Assembly (NCBI RefSeq): GCF_036885195.1
Contig: NZ_CP133656.1
Coordinates: 806,001-870,000 of the forward strand
Source of the DNA: Pectobacterium cacticida
GTDB taxonomy: Bacteria > Pseudomonadota > Gammaproteobacteria > Enterobacterales > Enterobacteriaceae
Direction of reading: 5' to 3'
DNA length: 64,000 nt
A program made the translations under genes and the position numbers. The notes beneath the pieces are model-generated. The model was given only the letters and a program-made list of their open reading frames with translations. It did not search any database and was not told the origin of the DNA. Positions 22,357 to 32,254 of this stretch are shown piece after piece (the stretch's first letter is position 1; each line of letters starts with the position of its first letter).

Positions 22357-24603
22357 ATGCTCACGCGCCTGCGAGAAATTGTCGAAAATGTTGCGGCAAC
22401 GTCCCGCCTTAGTGATGCGCTGGACATTCTGGTCAATGAAACCTGTCAGGCGATGAACACGGAGGTTTGTTCCCTCTATCTGGCCGATCACGATCGCCAA
22501 TGCTATTACCTGATGGCGACGCGCGGGTTGAAAAAGCCGCGCGGGCGCACGGTAACACTTGCGTTTGGGCAGGGGATCGTTGGGCTGGTTGGGCAACGCG
22601 CAGAGCCGATTAATCTTGCCGATGCGCAGTCTCATCCCCGTTTCAAATATATTCCCGCCGTGAAAGAGCAGCATTTTCGTGCTTTTCTTGGTGTTCCTAT
22701 CATCCACCGCCGACACCTACTCGGCGTGCTGGTGGTTCAGCAGCGTGAACACCGTCAGTTTGATAAAAATGAAGAATCGTTCATGGTGACGCTGGCCATG
22801 CAAATGGCCGCTATTTTTTCCCTTTCGCAGATAAAAACGCTGTTTGGCCAATATCGTCAGACCTGCATCAAGGCGCTGGCTGCGGCGCCTGGCGTCGCGA
22901 TTGCCCCAGGCTGGCAGGATTGTACCCAGCCTTCTCTGGAACAGGTTTTCCCCGCGTCGAGTCTGAACCGCGAGCGCGAACGCTCTCGTCTAACGCAGGC
23001 GTTGGAAGACGCGACGGCGGAATTCCGTCGCCTTAGCAAGCGCTTTAACGCGAGCGCACAGAAAGAAAGCGCTGCGATTTTTGATTTGTATTCGCATTTA
23101 CTCAATGATGCGCGGCTTAAACGCGAACTCTTTCAGGAAGTGGATGCGGGCAATGTTGCCGAGTGGGCCGTAAAACAGGTGATTGAACGATTTGCCGCGC
23201 GGTTTGCCCATTTACAGGATACGTATTTACGTGAACGCGCAGGCGATTTACGCGCATTAGGGCAACGACTGTTGTTTCACCTGGACGATAACGCGCAAAT
23301 CATGGGGCAGTGGCCGGAGCGTTTCATCCTCGTGGCGGACGAATTAACGGTAACACTGCTAGCGGAACTTCCATCGGAACGGTTGGCTGGCGTAGTTGTG
23401 TACGATGGCGCCGCCAATTCGCATGCGGCGATTCTTGTGCGTGCACTGGGGATTCCCACGCTGGTGGGGGCGGATATCCAGCCCGATCTGCTGCACCAGC
23501 GCCTGCTTATTATTGACGGTTATCGTGGCGAGTTGCTGGTCGATCCTGAGCCGGCGCTGTTACAGGAGTATCAGCATCTGCTGGCGGAAGAAAATGCGCT
23601 GACGCGTCTGGCTGAAGATGACATGGATCGGCCTGCCGAGCTGAAAAGCGGCGAGCGCATTCAGATTATGTTGAATGCGGGTTTAAACGCCGAACATGAA
23701 AATCGTTTTATTAGCCAGGTTGATGGCGTGGGGTTGTATCGCACGGAAGTGCTTTTTATGTTGCAAAGCGGGTTTCCGTCCGAGGATGAGCAAATGGCGC
23801 AATACCAACGCATGTTGCAGCTTTATCCTGCTCGTCCAGTGACGTTGCGCACGCTGGATATCGGTGCGGATAAACCATTGCCTTATTTACCGATCAGCGA
23901 AGAAAACCCGAGCCTCGGTTGGCGCGGTATTCGTATTACGCTCGATCAGCCTGAAATTTTTTTGATTCAAGTGCGCGCTATGCTGCGTGCAAATGTCGAT
24001 ATCGGCAATCTTAATATTTTGCTGCCGATGATCAGTAGCTTGGATGAAATTAGCGAGGCACGGCGGTTGATTAAGCAGGCCGTGGGAGAAGTTGAGGAGT
24101 TGCTGGGAGGCCCACAGCCAAAACCACGCATTGGGATCATGCTCGAAGTTCCGTCAATGCTGTTTCTGATCCCTCAATTGGCGTCGTGTATCGATTTTAT
24201 TTCGGTCGGTACCAACGATTTGACGCAATACCTGCTAGCGGTCGATCGTAACAATGCGCATGTCGCCTCACTCTATGATGGTCTGCACCCTTCCGTATTA
24301 CAGGCGTTAAACATGATAGCCACCGAATGTAAGCGGTATCATATTCCGCTTTCCGTATGTGGTGAAATGGCGGGTGAAGCGCCTGGCGCACTGCTGTTGA
24401 TTGGCATGGGCTATCGTTCTTTCAGCATGAATGGGCGCAGCATCGCGCGCATTAAATATCTGCTACGCAAAATCACGCTGGACGAGTCTCAGACGTTAGT
24501 ACAGCGGTTACTGAGTGCAGAAAGCGCCACCGTTGTTCGCCAGCAGGTCGCGATGTTCATGGAGGCGCGTGGATTAGGCGGTCTGGTTCGAGGTGGGCGA
24601 TGA
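22357..24603 (+). CDS. ptsP: Phosphoenolpyruvate-protein phosphotransferase PtsP (EI-Ntr)
   Basis: EI-Ntr is the first enzyme of the nitrogen phosphotransferase relay and passes phosphate from PEP to NPr and EIIA-Ntr. It is 748 residues, identical in length to E. coli. The N-terminal GAF sensor domain occupies about residues 1-165 (it senses glutamine in E. coli). The EI phosphohistidine domain has GAANSHAAILVRALGIPTLVG, and the C-terminal PEP-binding barrel has VGLYRTEVLFM, DIGADKPLPYL, SVGTNDLTQYLLAVDRNN and the active-site Cys in PLSVCGEMAGE. All domains are complete. Confidence 0.97.
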   Translation: MLTRLREIVENVAATSRLSDALDILVNETCQAMNTEVCSLYLADHDRQCYYLMATRGLKKPRGRTVTLAFGQGIVGLVGQRAEPINLADAQSHPRFKYIPAVKEQHFRAFLGVPIIHRRHLLGVLVVQQREHRQFDKNEESFMVTLAMQMAAIFSLSQIKTLFGQYRQTCIKALAAAPGVAIAPGWQDCTQPSLEQVFPASSLNRERERSRLTQALEDATAEFRRLSKRFNASAQKESAAIFDLYSHLLNDARLKRELFQEVDAGNVAEWAVKQVIERFAARFAHLQDTYLRERAGDLRALGQRLLFHLDDNAQIMGQWPERFILVADELTVTLLAELPSERLAGVVVYDGAANSHAAILVRALGIPTLVGADIQPDLLHQRLLIIDGYRGELLVDPEPALLQEYQHLLAEENALTRLAEDDMDRPAELKSGERIQIMLNAGLNAEHENRFISQVDGVGLYRTEVLFMLQSGFPSEDEQMAQYQRMLQLYPARPVTLRTLDIGADKPLPYLPISEENPSLGWRGIRITLDQPEIFLIQVRAMLRANVDIGNLNILLPMISSLDEISEARRLIKQAVGEVEELLGGPQPKPRIGIMLEVPSMLFLIPQLASCIDFISVGTNDLTQYLLAVDRNNAHVASLYDGLHPSVLQALNMIATECKRYHIPLSVCGEMAGEAPGALLLIGMGYRSFSMNGRSIARIKYLLRKITLDESQTLVQRLLSAESATVVRQQVAMFMEARGLGGLVRGGR

Positions 24604-24828
24604 TGGAAATCACGCTAGGGTGGGTTCCTGCCAGCGAGTGTCAGTACGTATTATCGAGTAGTAGTACGTATTAATGTTTTACAGAACTTTTCCCCTCTGC
24701 GAACAACGACTGTCGGTACGTATGCTATGATTCGCCACCGCGGTTCGCAGGAACGAGATCGTTCTCCTGCCTTTTGCCTATTAATGACGATCCCGGAAAC
24801 CGGGGTAACACAATAAAATATGTGGTGA
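24604..24828 (+). promoter_or_regulatory. ptsP-lgt intergenic region with a short direct repeat
   Basis: This 225-bp gap has no gene. AGTACGTATTA occurs twice at a 20-bp period (24643-24653 and 24663-24673). The region should contain the lgt promoter, but I cannot pick out a convincing -35/-10 pair. Confidence 0.3.
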
Positions 24829-24831
24829 ATG

Positions 24832-25698
24832 ATGACGACAAGCTATCTGGCGTTTCCTCAGTTTGACCCCGTAATTTTCTCAATTGGCCCGCTGGCGCTT
24901 CACTGGTATGGGCTCATGTATCTGGTCGGCTTTGTGTTTGCCATGTGGCTGGCGGTACGTCGGGCGAATAAACCGGGCAGCGGCTGGAGCAGAGACGAAG
25001 TTGAAAATCTACTGTATATGGGATTTTTGGGGGTTTTCGTCGGTGGGCGTCTGGGCTATGTTCTGTTTTATGCATTTCCATCATTTCTTGAAAATCCACT
25101 CTACCTTTTCAAAGTTTGGGACGGCGGCATGTCGTTTCACGGCGGCTTAATCGGCGTCATCTGCGTTATGCTGTGGTTCGCGCATCGAACCCAGCGTCAT
25201 TTTTTCCAGGTCGCTGATTTTATTGCTCCTTTAATCCCTTTTGGCCTTGGCGCCGGCCGACTGGGGAATTTTATCAACGGCGAACTGTGGGGACGCGTAA
25301 CGACGGACACGCCATGGGCGATGCTGTTTCCTGGTTCTCGTGGTGAAGATATCGTGTTAGCCGCGGCTAATCCGCAGTGGCAGGCCATCTTCAATCAGTA
25401 CGGCATGTTGCCGCGCCACCCTTCCCAGTTATACCAAATGATGCTGGAAGGGGTAGCGTTGTTTATTATTCTCAATCTTTTTATTCGCCGCTCCCGGCCC
25501 ATGGGCAGCGTATCCGGGTTATTTCTGATCGGTTATGGCATATTCCGTATTATTTCCGAATTCTTCCGCCAGCCGGATGCTCAACTGGGCCTCTTTGGCG
25601 GCCTGTTTAGCATGGGACAAATACTGTCCTTGCCGATGGTCATTGCCGGTATTCTGATGATGGTTTGGGCTTATCGCCGTCGGCCTGAGCAGCAATAA
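24832..25698 (+). CDS. lgt: Prolipoprotein diacylglyceryl transferase
   Basis: Lgt transfers diacylglycerol from phosphatidylglycerol to the lipobox cysteine of prolipoproteins, the first step of lipoprotein maturation. The protein is about 288 residues (E. coli 291) with seven predicted membrane helices. Conserved landmarks are HWYGLMYLVGF near the N-terminus, the Lgt signature GLGAGRLGNFINGELWG, and the arginine in VGGRLGYVLFY. Two ATGs are adjacent; the second (24832) gives MTTSYLAFPQFDPV, the E. coli-like start. The window's own lipoproteins (MltC, MltA, YgdI, YgdR) are its substrates. Confidence 0.96.
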   Translation: MTTSYLAFPQFDPVIFSIGPLALHWYGLMYLVGFVFAMWLAVRRANKPGSGWSRDEVENLLYMGFLGVFVGGRLGYVLFYAFPSFLENPLYLFKVWDGGMSFHGGLIGVICVMLWFAHRTQRHFFQVADFIAPLIPFGLGAGRLGNFINGELWGRVTTDTPWAMLFPGSRGEDIVLAAANPQWQAIFNQYGMLPRHPSQLYQMMLEGVALFIILNLFIRRSRPMGSVSGLFLIGYGIFRIISEFFRQPDAQLGLFGGLFSMGQILSLPMVIAGILMMVWAYRRRPEQQ

Positions 25699-25733
25699 GT
25701 GCTGTCATTTTTCAATTTTTGTGGTGAGGTAGT

Positions 25734-26528
25734 ATGAAACAGTATCTGGAATTGATGGAAAAAGTGCTTGCGGAAGGCACGCCGAAAGCCGACCGTACCG
25801 GCACGGGGACACGCTCAATTTTTGGTCATCAGATGCGTTTCAACTTGCAGGATGGATTTCCGTTGGTGACGACTAAAAAATGCCATCTACGCTCGATTAT
25901 TCATGAACTGCTCTGGTTCCTGAAGGGTGAGACCAACATTGCTTATCTGCATGAAAATAAAGTCAGTATTTGGGACGAATGGGCGGATGATCGCGGCGAT
26001 TTGGGGCCGATTTATGGTAAACAATGGCGAGCGTGGGGAACGGCGGACGGGCGCCAGATCGATCAGCTGAAGCAGGTGTTGGCCCAGTTGAAGCAGGATC
26101 CAGATTCTCGCCGTATTATCGTATCTGCGTGGAATGTCGGCGAATTAGATAAAATGGCCCTGGCGCCGTGCCACGCGTTTTTCCAGTTTTATGTGGCGGG
26201 CGGTAAGCTCTCTTGCCAGCTTTATCAGCGCTCGTGCGACATTTTCCTCGGCCTTCCGTTCAACATCGCCAGTTACGCGCTGCTGGTACATATGGTGGCG
26301 CAGCAGTGTGATCTGGACGTTGGCGATTTCGTCTGGACTGGCGGGGACACGCACCTGTACAACAATCACCTGGAGCAGGCGCATTTACAGTTAAGTCGCG
26401 AACCGCGCGCATTGCCAAAGCTGGTGATTAAGCGTCGCCCGGACACGCTGTTCGACTATCGCTTTGAGGACTTTGAAATAGAAGGATACGATCCGCATCC
26501 TGCTATCAAAGCGCCTGTCGCCATCTAA
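25734..26528 (+). CDS. thyA: Thymidylate synthase
   Basis: ThyA methylates dUMP to dTMP with methylenetetrahydrofolate. It is 264 residues, the same as E. coli, and carries the nucleophilic Cys146 in MALAPCHAFFQFY, the phosphate-binding Arg in GTGTRSIFG and QRSCDIFLGLPFNIASYA. GAGGT just upstream of the ATG is a good ribosome binding site. It lies 35 bp after lgt in the conserved order and is followed by an intrinsic terminator. Confidence 0.98.
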   Translation: MKQYLELMEKVLAEGTPKADRTGTGTRSIFGHQMRFNLQDGFPLVTTKKCHLRSIIHELLWFLKGETNIAYLHENKVSIWDEWADDRGDLGPIYGKQWRAWGTADGRQIDQLKQVLAQLKQDPDSRRIIVSAWNVGELDKMALAPCHAFFQFYVAGGKLSCQLYQRSCDIFLGLPFNIASYALLVHMVAQQCDLDVGDFVWTGGDTHLYNNHLEQAHLQLSREPRALPKLVIKRRPDTLFDYRFEDFEIEGYDPHPAIKAPVAI

Positions 26529-26546
26529 AGTCACTTTCTTTTAATG

Positions 26547-26569
26547 GGCCGCACTCCGCGGCCTTTTTT
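26547..26569 (+). terminator. Intrinsic terminator after thyA
   Basis: GGCCGC (26547-26552) pairs with GCGGCC (26558-26563) around ACTCC, followed directly by six T residues. This is a standard rho-independent terminator 18 bp after the thyA stop. Confidence 0.88.
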
Positions 26570-26694
26570 ATGTCGTTTCTCCCGCCGCCACGCACAGGCT
26601 TTATGCCGTTACATCGTTGAACTAAAACATTGCGCACCGCCGCGCATAGCGCTGACAACACGCTGTTTTGGCTACCAGAAATCATTATTCTGAC

Positions 26695-27201
26695 ATGATG
26701 AAAATGGAAAAACGGCAACGGCAGGGGTTTACTTTGCTGGAATTATTAGTGGTGCTGACGATTGTGGCGCTGATGGCGGGCAGCGGCGTGCATGGCTGGA
26801 TTCAATATCAGCAGGCAATTCGTTTAGAGCAAAATGCGCAGCAACTGTTGGATTTTTTGCAACGGGTTCAGGCGAATGCCTACTGGCATAACGCAACCCG
26901 AACGGTGAAGCTCATTCCACAGGGGGAACAATGGTGCATGGTGGCTGTTCAGAATGACAAACAGCAACAGGAAGCATGCCGAGAGGCGCGGTCGGATCAG
27001 TTTGTCCGTCGCACGCAGGATGTCGTGCTGACCGCGTTTACTAGCCCTGTTTTTACTTTCTTTGGCTTGCGTAACGCGGCGCAGGCCGGGCATATCTCGT
27101 TATCAAATAGGGCGGGACAACTGCGACTGGTCATCTCAGTGAGGGGGCGTATGCGCCTATGCAGCGAATCGCGCGTTGTTCTGGCGATTCCACTATGTTG
27201 A
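26695..27201 (+). CDS. ppdA: Prepilin peptidase-dependent pseudopilin PpdA
   Basis: A type IV pilin-like protein of about 168 residues. A short basic leader is followed by the prepilin motif G-FTLLELLVVLTIVALMAGSG, in which the Gly-Phe bond is cut and the Phe methylated by the prepilin peptidase. The rest is a hydrophobic helix and a small globular domain ending in RGRMRLCSES. Two ATGs at 26695 and 26698 are the likely starts; a TTG further upstream is less likely. It is first of the four-gene ppdA-ppdB-ygdB-ppdC set that sits before recC in enterobacteria. Confidence 0.88.
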   Translation: MMKMEKRQRQGFTLLELLVVLTIVALMAGSGVHGWIQYQQAIRLEQNAQQLLDFLQRVQANAYWHNATRTVKLIPQGEQWCMVAVQNDKQQQEACREARSDQFVRRTQDVVLTAFTSPVFTFFGLRNAAQAGHISLSNRAGQLRLVISVRGRMRLCSESRVVLAIPLC

Positions 27202-27836
27202 AACAGCATCGCATAGAGCAGACCGCGTCAGGTTACATGAGTCTGAGACGGCTTAAGAGGAAACGTAACCTCTGTGGTTTCACACTGCCGGAAACCCTGT
27301 TAGCGCTGAGTTTAGGTAGCCTGATCGTGCTGTCAGCCGCGCAGTTGTACCCTCTACTACGCAGTCAAAGCCAGGATAGCGCGCAGGGTTTCCGATTGAC
27401 GCAGTTATTCAGTCAGGTAGCGATGGGGATTGAGAAAGATATCCGTCGAGCGGGGTTTTGCGCGGGAACGTGTCGGGGAAAGGCGATCAGTATCGGGAAT
27501 TATCCGGGCGAGGCTGGAAACAGTTGTCTGAATGTCTCTTACGATCTGAATCGGAATGGCGCATGGGATGGTGGCGATCAGCAGGATGCCGAGTCCTTTG
27601 GCTATCGCCTGCGCAACCGTGCATTGGAAATTCAGAGCGGGGCGCATAACTGCCAAGGGGATCGATGGGAAAAGCTGTTCGATCCGCAGGAGGTGATGCT
27701 TACTGCGTTCCGTTTACAGCGTCTTACTACGCAAAATGAGATGGCGCTATATGAATTACAATTGGCGGGATACTGGGCGAGGCGCCCTGCGGTAAAACAG
27801 CATATCGTCCGCCTGATACTAGGGCGAAACCAATGA
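27195..27836 (+). CDS. ppdB: Prepilin peptidase-dependent pseudopilin PpdB
   Basis: A GspJ/PilW-like pseudopilin of about 213 residues (E. coli PpdB 187). The prepilin cleavage motif is G-FTLPETLLALSLGSLIVL, with the conserved Glu at +5. The globular part resembles E. coli PpdB in AGFCAGTCRGK and the calcium-site-like DLNRNGAWDGGDQ. Cysteines at FCAGTC and HNCQGD probably form disulfides. The ATG at 27195 overlaps the ppdA stop and implies coupling. A second candidate start is 27237. Confidence 0.87.
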   Translation: MLKQHRIEQTASGYMSLRRLKRKRNLCGFTLPETLLALSLGSLIVLSAAQLYPLLRSQSQDSAQGFRLTQLFSQVAMGIEKDIRRAGFCAGTCRGKAISIGNYPGEAGNSCLNVSYDLNRNGAWDGGDQQDAESFGYRLRNRALEIQSGAHNCQGDRWEKLFDPQEVMLTAFRLQRLTTQNEMALYELQLAGYWARRPAVKQHIVRLILGRNQ

Positions 27837-28288
27837 AAAAAGGCCGGCAACGGGGAAGTGGAACACTGGCTATGGTGCTGCTAATCGCGATTATTGGCCT
27901 GCTATTAATGTCGGGGCTACAGCGCCAGCTTGATACGGCTATTCTGGTGGGAAATGATGAGCGACATTATCTACGTGCTTTCAATCAGGCGTTGTCTTCA
28001 TTGAATTGGGGAAGAGGTCAACGCTGGAACGTATTAACTGAACATTGGCAGTGTCGGCAACGAGTAGTGGAACAACTTGTGGTGTGCCTGCGTGCTGCGT
28101 CAGTGGGAGATCAAGGCCTGTTACGAGGTGAAGGAACTTACCCAGCTTCTAAGCGGCCATTACAGTTATACCAGCGAGTGTCATTTTTAGCGCTGTCTTC
28201 GGGGCAGATTGCGCTTCACCCCCTACGTAATGGCTGGCTGGATTTTTGTCCTGATAAGGATGTGACGCGCTGTGATGGAACTGAATAA
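27833..28288 (+). CDS. ygdB: YgdB family pilus-associated protein (DUF2509)
   Basis: A 151-residue protein with one N-terminal hydrophobic helix (LAMVLLIAIIGLLLMSGLQ) after a basic start (MKKGRQRGSG). This resembles the N-terminus of PilX/GspK-like minor pseudopilins, though without a Glu at +5. It overlaps ppdB by four bases and precedes ppdC by two. Its function is unknown; the context suggests a minor component of the same pseudopilus. Confidence 0.82.
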   Translation: MKKGRQRGSGTLAMVLLIAIIGLLLMSGLQRQLDTAILVGNDERHYLRAFNQALSSLNWGRGQRWNVLTEHWQCRQRVVEQLVVCLRAASVGDQGLLRGEGTYPASKRPLQLYQRVSFLALSSGQIALHPLRNGWLDFCPDKDVTRCDGTE

Positions 28289-28290
28289 CG

Positions 28291-28698
28291 ATGAAACTAA
28301 ATAGTGATGAAGCCGAGAATAGCATAGAGGGCCATGGGCGGATAAAGCGGCAATCGGGGTTCAGCCTGGTTGAGACATTGGTGGCGGCACTGTTGTTTGC
28401 TGTGTCGCTGATGGGGTTACTGCACTATCACCAGATCTTGCGGCAATCATTTCAGCATCAGTTGCAGCAACGTCAGGCCTGGCGGTTTGCGCTACAACAG
28501 TTAGAGGCCTTTGAGGCGGGCGTACCGTACCATCCTCCCTATCTTGAAGATACCGCGTCTCTTGCGAGTAAAAACTGGCAGTTTAGTCTGTTGGCACCGG
28601 TATCAAACGGCGAATGCCGCCAGGTAACGGCAAGCGTCATGACGCCACGCCGCTATCAGGCTACACTGAGTCGTTGGTTTTGCCGGTCGCCTGTTTAG
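28291..28698 (+). CDS. ppdC: Prepilin peptidase-dependent pseudopilin PpdC
   Basis: A 135-residue pseudopilin. After a longer than usual 22-residue leader comes the motif G-FSLVETLVAALLFAVSLMGLL with Glu at +5. The short globular domain has a Cys pair (NGECRQV and RWFCRSPV). It is the last of the ppd set, 62 bp before recC. Confidence 0.85.
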   Translation: MKLNSDEAENSIEGHGRIKRQSGFSLVETLVAALLFAVSLMGLLHYHQILRQSFQHQLQQRQAWRFALQQLEAFEAGVPYHPPYLEDTASLASKNWQFSLLAPVSNGECRQVTASVMTPRRYQATLSRWFCRSPV

Positions 28699-28760
28699 TC
28701 GATGTCCTTGGGTAAACCACATGCATAATCAATCTTACGCCACGGCGAGCAGGAGACAGA

Positions 28761-31700
28761 ATGTTTAGAATCTATCACTCCAATCAATTGGATATCCTGA
28801 AACAATTGATGGTTGAACTGATAAAACGTCAGCCGCTGGCGGATCCTTTTCAACCGGAAGTGATCCTTGTACAAAGCCCAGGAATGGCGCAGTGGTTGCA
28901 AATTGAGTTGGCTGGGCACTTTGGTATTGCTGCCAACATTCAATTCCCATTACCCGGTGTTTTTTTGTGGAATATGTGTCGCCATGTGCTGCCGGATATT
29001 CCACAAGAAAGCGCCTTCAGCAAGGATGCGATGACGTGGAAATTGATGCACTTGCTGCCCAATTTACTGGTGCAGCCAGAATTTGCCGCACTACATCACT
29101 ATTTGCAGGATGATGACAACCAGCGCAAGCTGCATCAACTGGCCGCACGCGTAGCGGATCTGTTCGATCAATATCTGATTTATCGCCCCGAATGGATCGC
29201 GGCATGGCAAGAGGGTAAACAGGTTGATGACCTCGGTGGGAACCAGCAATGGCAATCTGCGCTGTGGCGTGCGCTGGTAGATTACACGCGCGAATTAGCG
29301 CAGCCTGAATGGCACCATGCAATCCTGTATCAACGTTTCATAAAAGCGTTAGCGCAGTTGGATGCGTGCCCGAACGGTTTCCCGCCCCGTATTTTTATCT
29401 GCGGTATCTCGGCCTTGCCCCCCATCTATTTACAGGCGTTGGCGGCAACGTCACGGCATATTGAGGTGCACCTACTCTTTACTAATCCCTGCCGTCATTA
29501 CTGGAGCGACATTCAGGATTATAAATTTCTGGCAAAATTAAAAGCCCGCAGTCGGCGCTTACATCGTTTTGATCGTGAGCCGAGCGATGAGACGCGTTCG
29601 CTATTTCGCGATCCCTCACAGGCGGAAACGCTGTTTAACGGCGAGGGTAAACAGTTACTCAATAATCCGTTACTGGCATCGTGGGGAAAGCTGGGTCGCG
29701 ATAACCTGTATTTACTGGCTGAGTTAGAAAATGTGCAGGAAATTGATGCCTTTGTCGAATTGGATGGTGAGACGCTACTGCAAACTTTGCAGCGTGATAT
29801 CCTTGAGCTTGAAGATCACGCGATAGTGGCCGTTAGCAATGAAACACAGCAGGTCAGTACGCAAAAACGGGTGTTGGCGTGCGACGATCGTTCTGTTGAT
29901 TTTCACGCTTGCCATAGCCCGCAACGTGAAGTCGAAGTGCTCCACGATCGGCTGTTGGCCATGATGGCAGACGATCCTGAACTGATGCCGCGCGACATTA
30001 TTGTGATGATGGCAGACATTGATAGCTACACGCCGTTTATTCAGGCGGTGTTTGGTAATGCGCCGGATAACCGTTATCTGCCTTTTGCCCTCTCCGACCA
30101 GCGCGCTCGACATGCACACCCCGCCTTACAGGCTTTCATCAGCCTGTTAGATTTGCCCTCCAGCCGTTTTACTGCGGAACAAATTCTGGCATTGCTAGAA
30201 GTGCCCGCATTGGCCGCGCGTTTCGGTATTCAGGAGGAAGGGCTACGGCGTTTGCGCTTGTGGGTGGTGGAATCTGGCGTGCGCTGGGGCCTGGATGACG
30301 ATAATGTACGCGATTTGAAGTTACCGCCAACAGGGCAACATACATGGCGCTTTGGTCTAACGCGTATGCTACTGGGTTATGCAATGGACAGTCAGGCAGG
30401 CGACTGGCAGGGGGTGCTGCCCTATGATGAATCCCGTGGGTTGATTGCGGAGTTGGCTGGCCAACTCGCCGAACTGTTGATGCAGATCCATGACTGGCGA
30501 CAGCGCCTGTCTCAGCCACGCGAGCTGGTCGATTGGCTACCGTTATGTCGGGAGTTGATCGATGCTTTCTTTGCTGCCGATAGCGAAACCGAAGCGGCGC
30601 TGGCATTGGTCGAGAAACAGTGGCAGCACGTGATTAGCATGGGAACGCTGGCGCAATATCCGCAACGGGTGCCAATTACATTGTTACGTGATGAGCTGTC
30701 AAGACGTCTCGATCAGGAGCGTCTTACCCAGCGCTTTCTGGCGGGGGCGATCAACTTCTGTACACTGATGCCCATGCGTTCCATTCCATTCAAGGTCGTC
30801 TGTTTGCTGGGTATGAACGATGGTGTCTATCCTCGCACATTGCCACCGCTAGGGTTCGATCTCATGGGGCGGAAAATCAAGCGTGGCGATCGTAGTCGGC
30901 GCGATGATGACCGCTATTTATTTCTTGAAGCACTTCTGTCCGCGCAGCATAAACTCTATATCAGCTATATTGGGCGCTCGATTCAGGATAATACGCGCCG
31001 CTACCCTTCCGTATTGGTCAGTGAACTCATGGAATATATTGCGCAAAGTTATGTGTTGCCGGGGGATGAAGCGCTGGATATCGACCGTAGCGCGGAGCGT
31101 GTCTTGCAGCACCTCTGCCGTGAACACAGTCGAATGCCGTTTGATGCGGACAACTTTCAACCTACGCCACAGCCATTGAGTTTCGCCGCAGAATGGCTGG
31201 CGGCGGCATGCCGGCGGGGGGAAACACAGCCTGATTTCGATCGTCAGGCTTTACCTGAGAGGGAGAGCGATAGGGATATCAGCCTGGACGATTTAACGCG
31301 TTTTTATCGTCATCCCGTGCGCGCCTTTTTCCAACTACGGTTGGGGGTGAGTTTCATGCTGCACAGCGATGAACTGCTGGATGAAGAACCTTTTGTGGTG
31401 GATGGTCTTAATCGCTATCAATGGAATAGCGAATTACTTAATACCCTGATTAGTGAAGGCGATACCGAACGGTTATATCGCCGGGCCAGAGCCGCGGGTG
31501 CGCTGCCTTATGGCGCATTCGGCGAAATTTACTGGCAGGAGCAACAGCAAGAGATGGCGCAGTTGGCTGCGCGCGTACGTGATGCGTTTACGCCCTCGCT
31601 ATCAGTGAATCGAGAAGTGGATATACGCCTTGACGGTGTGCGCGTCAGCGGTTGGCTAAATCAGGTGCAGCCGGAGGGTTTGCTGCGCTGGCGTCCGGGC

Positions 31701-32159
31701 ACGCTTTCTATGAAGGATGGCATTACGCTGTGGTTGGAACATCTGGCCTACTGTGCGACCGGGGGCAAGGGGGAAAGTCGTCTTTATGGGCGCGAGAATA
31801 CGACGTGGCGCTTTGCTGCTCTATCTGAAACGCAGGCTCGTGAGCACCTGATCCTCATGTTGGATGGATATCGTCAGGGAATGATGAAGCCATTATTACT
31901 GCTTAATAAAGCGGGGAGCGCCTGGCTGGCTGAGTGCTACGATCGCGACAGCGATAGCCTACGGTTAGATCAGGAGACGCAAAATAAAGCGCGGATGCGT
32001 CTGCTGCAAGCCTGGCAGGGCAATATGGTAATGCGGGGCGAAGGTGAGGATTATTACCTGCAACGTATTGTTCGAGAGTTAGATGAAAAACGAATGAATG
32101 AAGTGATTGAAGCGGCGCAGACCTGGTTACTGCCAGCGTTCCGCTCTAATTTGTCGTGA
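28761..32159 (+). CDS. recC: Exodeoxyribonuclease V subunit gamma (RecC)
   Basis: RecC is the scaffold and Chi-recognition subunit of the RecBCD helicase-nuclease, which processes double-strand breaks and degrades phage DNA. The protein is 1132 residues (E. coli 1122), starting MFRIYHSNQLDILKQLM after an AGGAGA ribosome binding site. Recognisable landmarks include VQSPGMAQWLQIELA, the GMNDGVYPRTLPPLGFDLM and RGDRSRRDDDRYLFLEALL segments and the C-terminal nuclease-like fold. It is first of recC-ptrA-recB-recD. Confidence 0.97.
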   Translation: MFRIYHSNQLDILKQLMVELIKRQPLADPFQPEVILVQSPGMAQWLQIELAGHFGIAANIQFPLPGVFLWNMCRHVLPDIPQESAFSKDAMTWKLMHLLPNLLVQPEFAALHHYLQDDDNQRKLHQLAARVADLFDQYLIYRPEWIAAWQEGKQVDDLGGNQQWQSALWRALVDYTRELAQPEWHHAILYQRFIKALAQLDACPNGFPPRIFICGISALPPIYLQALAATSRHIEVHLLFTNPCRHYWSDIQDYKFLAKLKARSRRLHRFDREPSDETRSLFRDPSQAETLFNGEGKQLLNNPLLASWGKLGRDNLYLLAELENVQEIDAFVELDGETLLQTLQRDILELEDHAIVAVSNETQQVSTQKRVLACDDRSVDFHACHSPQREVEVLHDRLLAMMADDPELMPRDIIVMMADIDSYTPFIQAVFGNAPDNRYLPFALSDQRARHAHPALQAFISLLDLPSSRFTAEQILALLEVPALAARFGIQEEGLRRLRLWVVESGVRWGLDDDNVRDLKLPPTGQHTWRFGLTRMLLGYAMDSQAGDWQGVLPYDESRGLIAELAGQLAELLMQIHDWRQRLSQPRELVDWLPLCRELIDAFFAADSETEAALALVEKQWQHVISMGTLAQYPQRVPITLLRDELSRRLDQERLTQRFLAGAINFCTLMPMRSIPFKVVCLLGMNDGVYPRTLPPLGFDLMGRKIKRGDRSRRDDDRYLFLEALLSAQHKLYISYIGRSIQDNTRRYPSVLVSELMEYIAQSYVLPGDEALDIDRSAERVLQHLCREHSRMPFDADNFQPTPQPLSFAAEWLAAACRRGETQPDFDRQALPERESDRDISLDDLTRFYRHPVRAFFQLRLGVSFMLHSDELLDEEPFVVDGLNRYQWNSELLNTLISEGDTERLYRRARAAGALPYGAFGEIYWQEQQQEMAQLAARVRDAFTPSLSVNREVDIRLDGVRVSGWLNQVQPEGLLRWRPGTLSMKDGITLWLEHLAYCATGGKGESRLYGRENTTWRFAALSETQAREHLILMLDGYRQGMMKPLLLLNKAGSAWLAECYDRDSDSLRLDQETQNKARMRLLQAWQGNMVMRGEGEDYYLQRIVRELDEKRMNEVIEAAQTWLLPAFRSNLS

Positions 32160-32254
32160 TGATGTTGTGGTTGCCGCTATAGGCGCGATTTCTAGGTGCG
32201 GGAAGATCATGCACTGTAACGTGGAAAGTGAGGGAGATGAGGTTGGATAATTGC

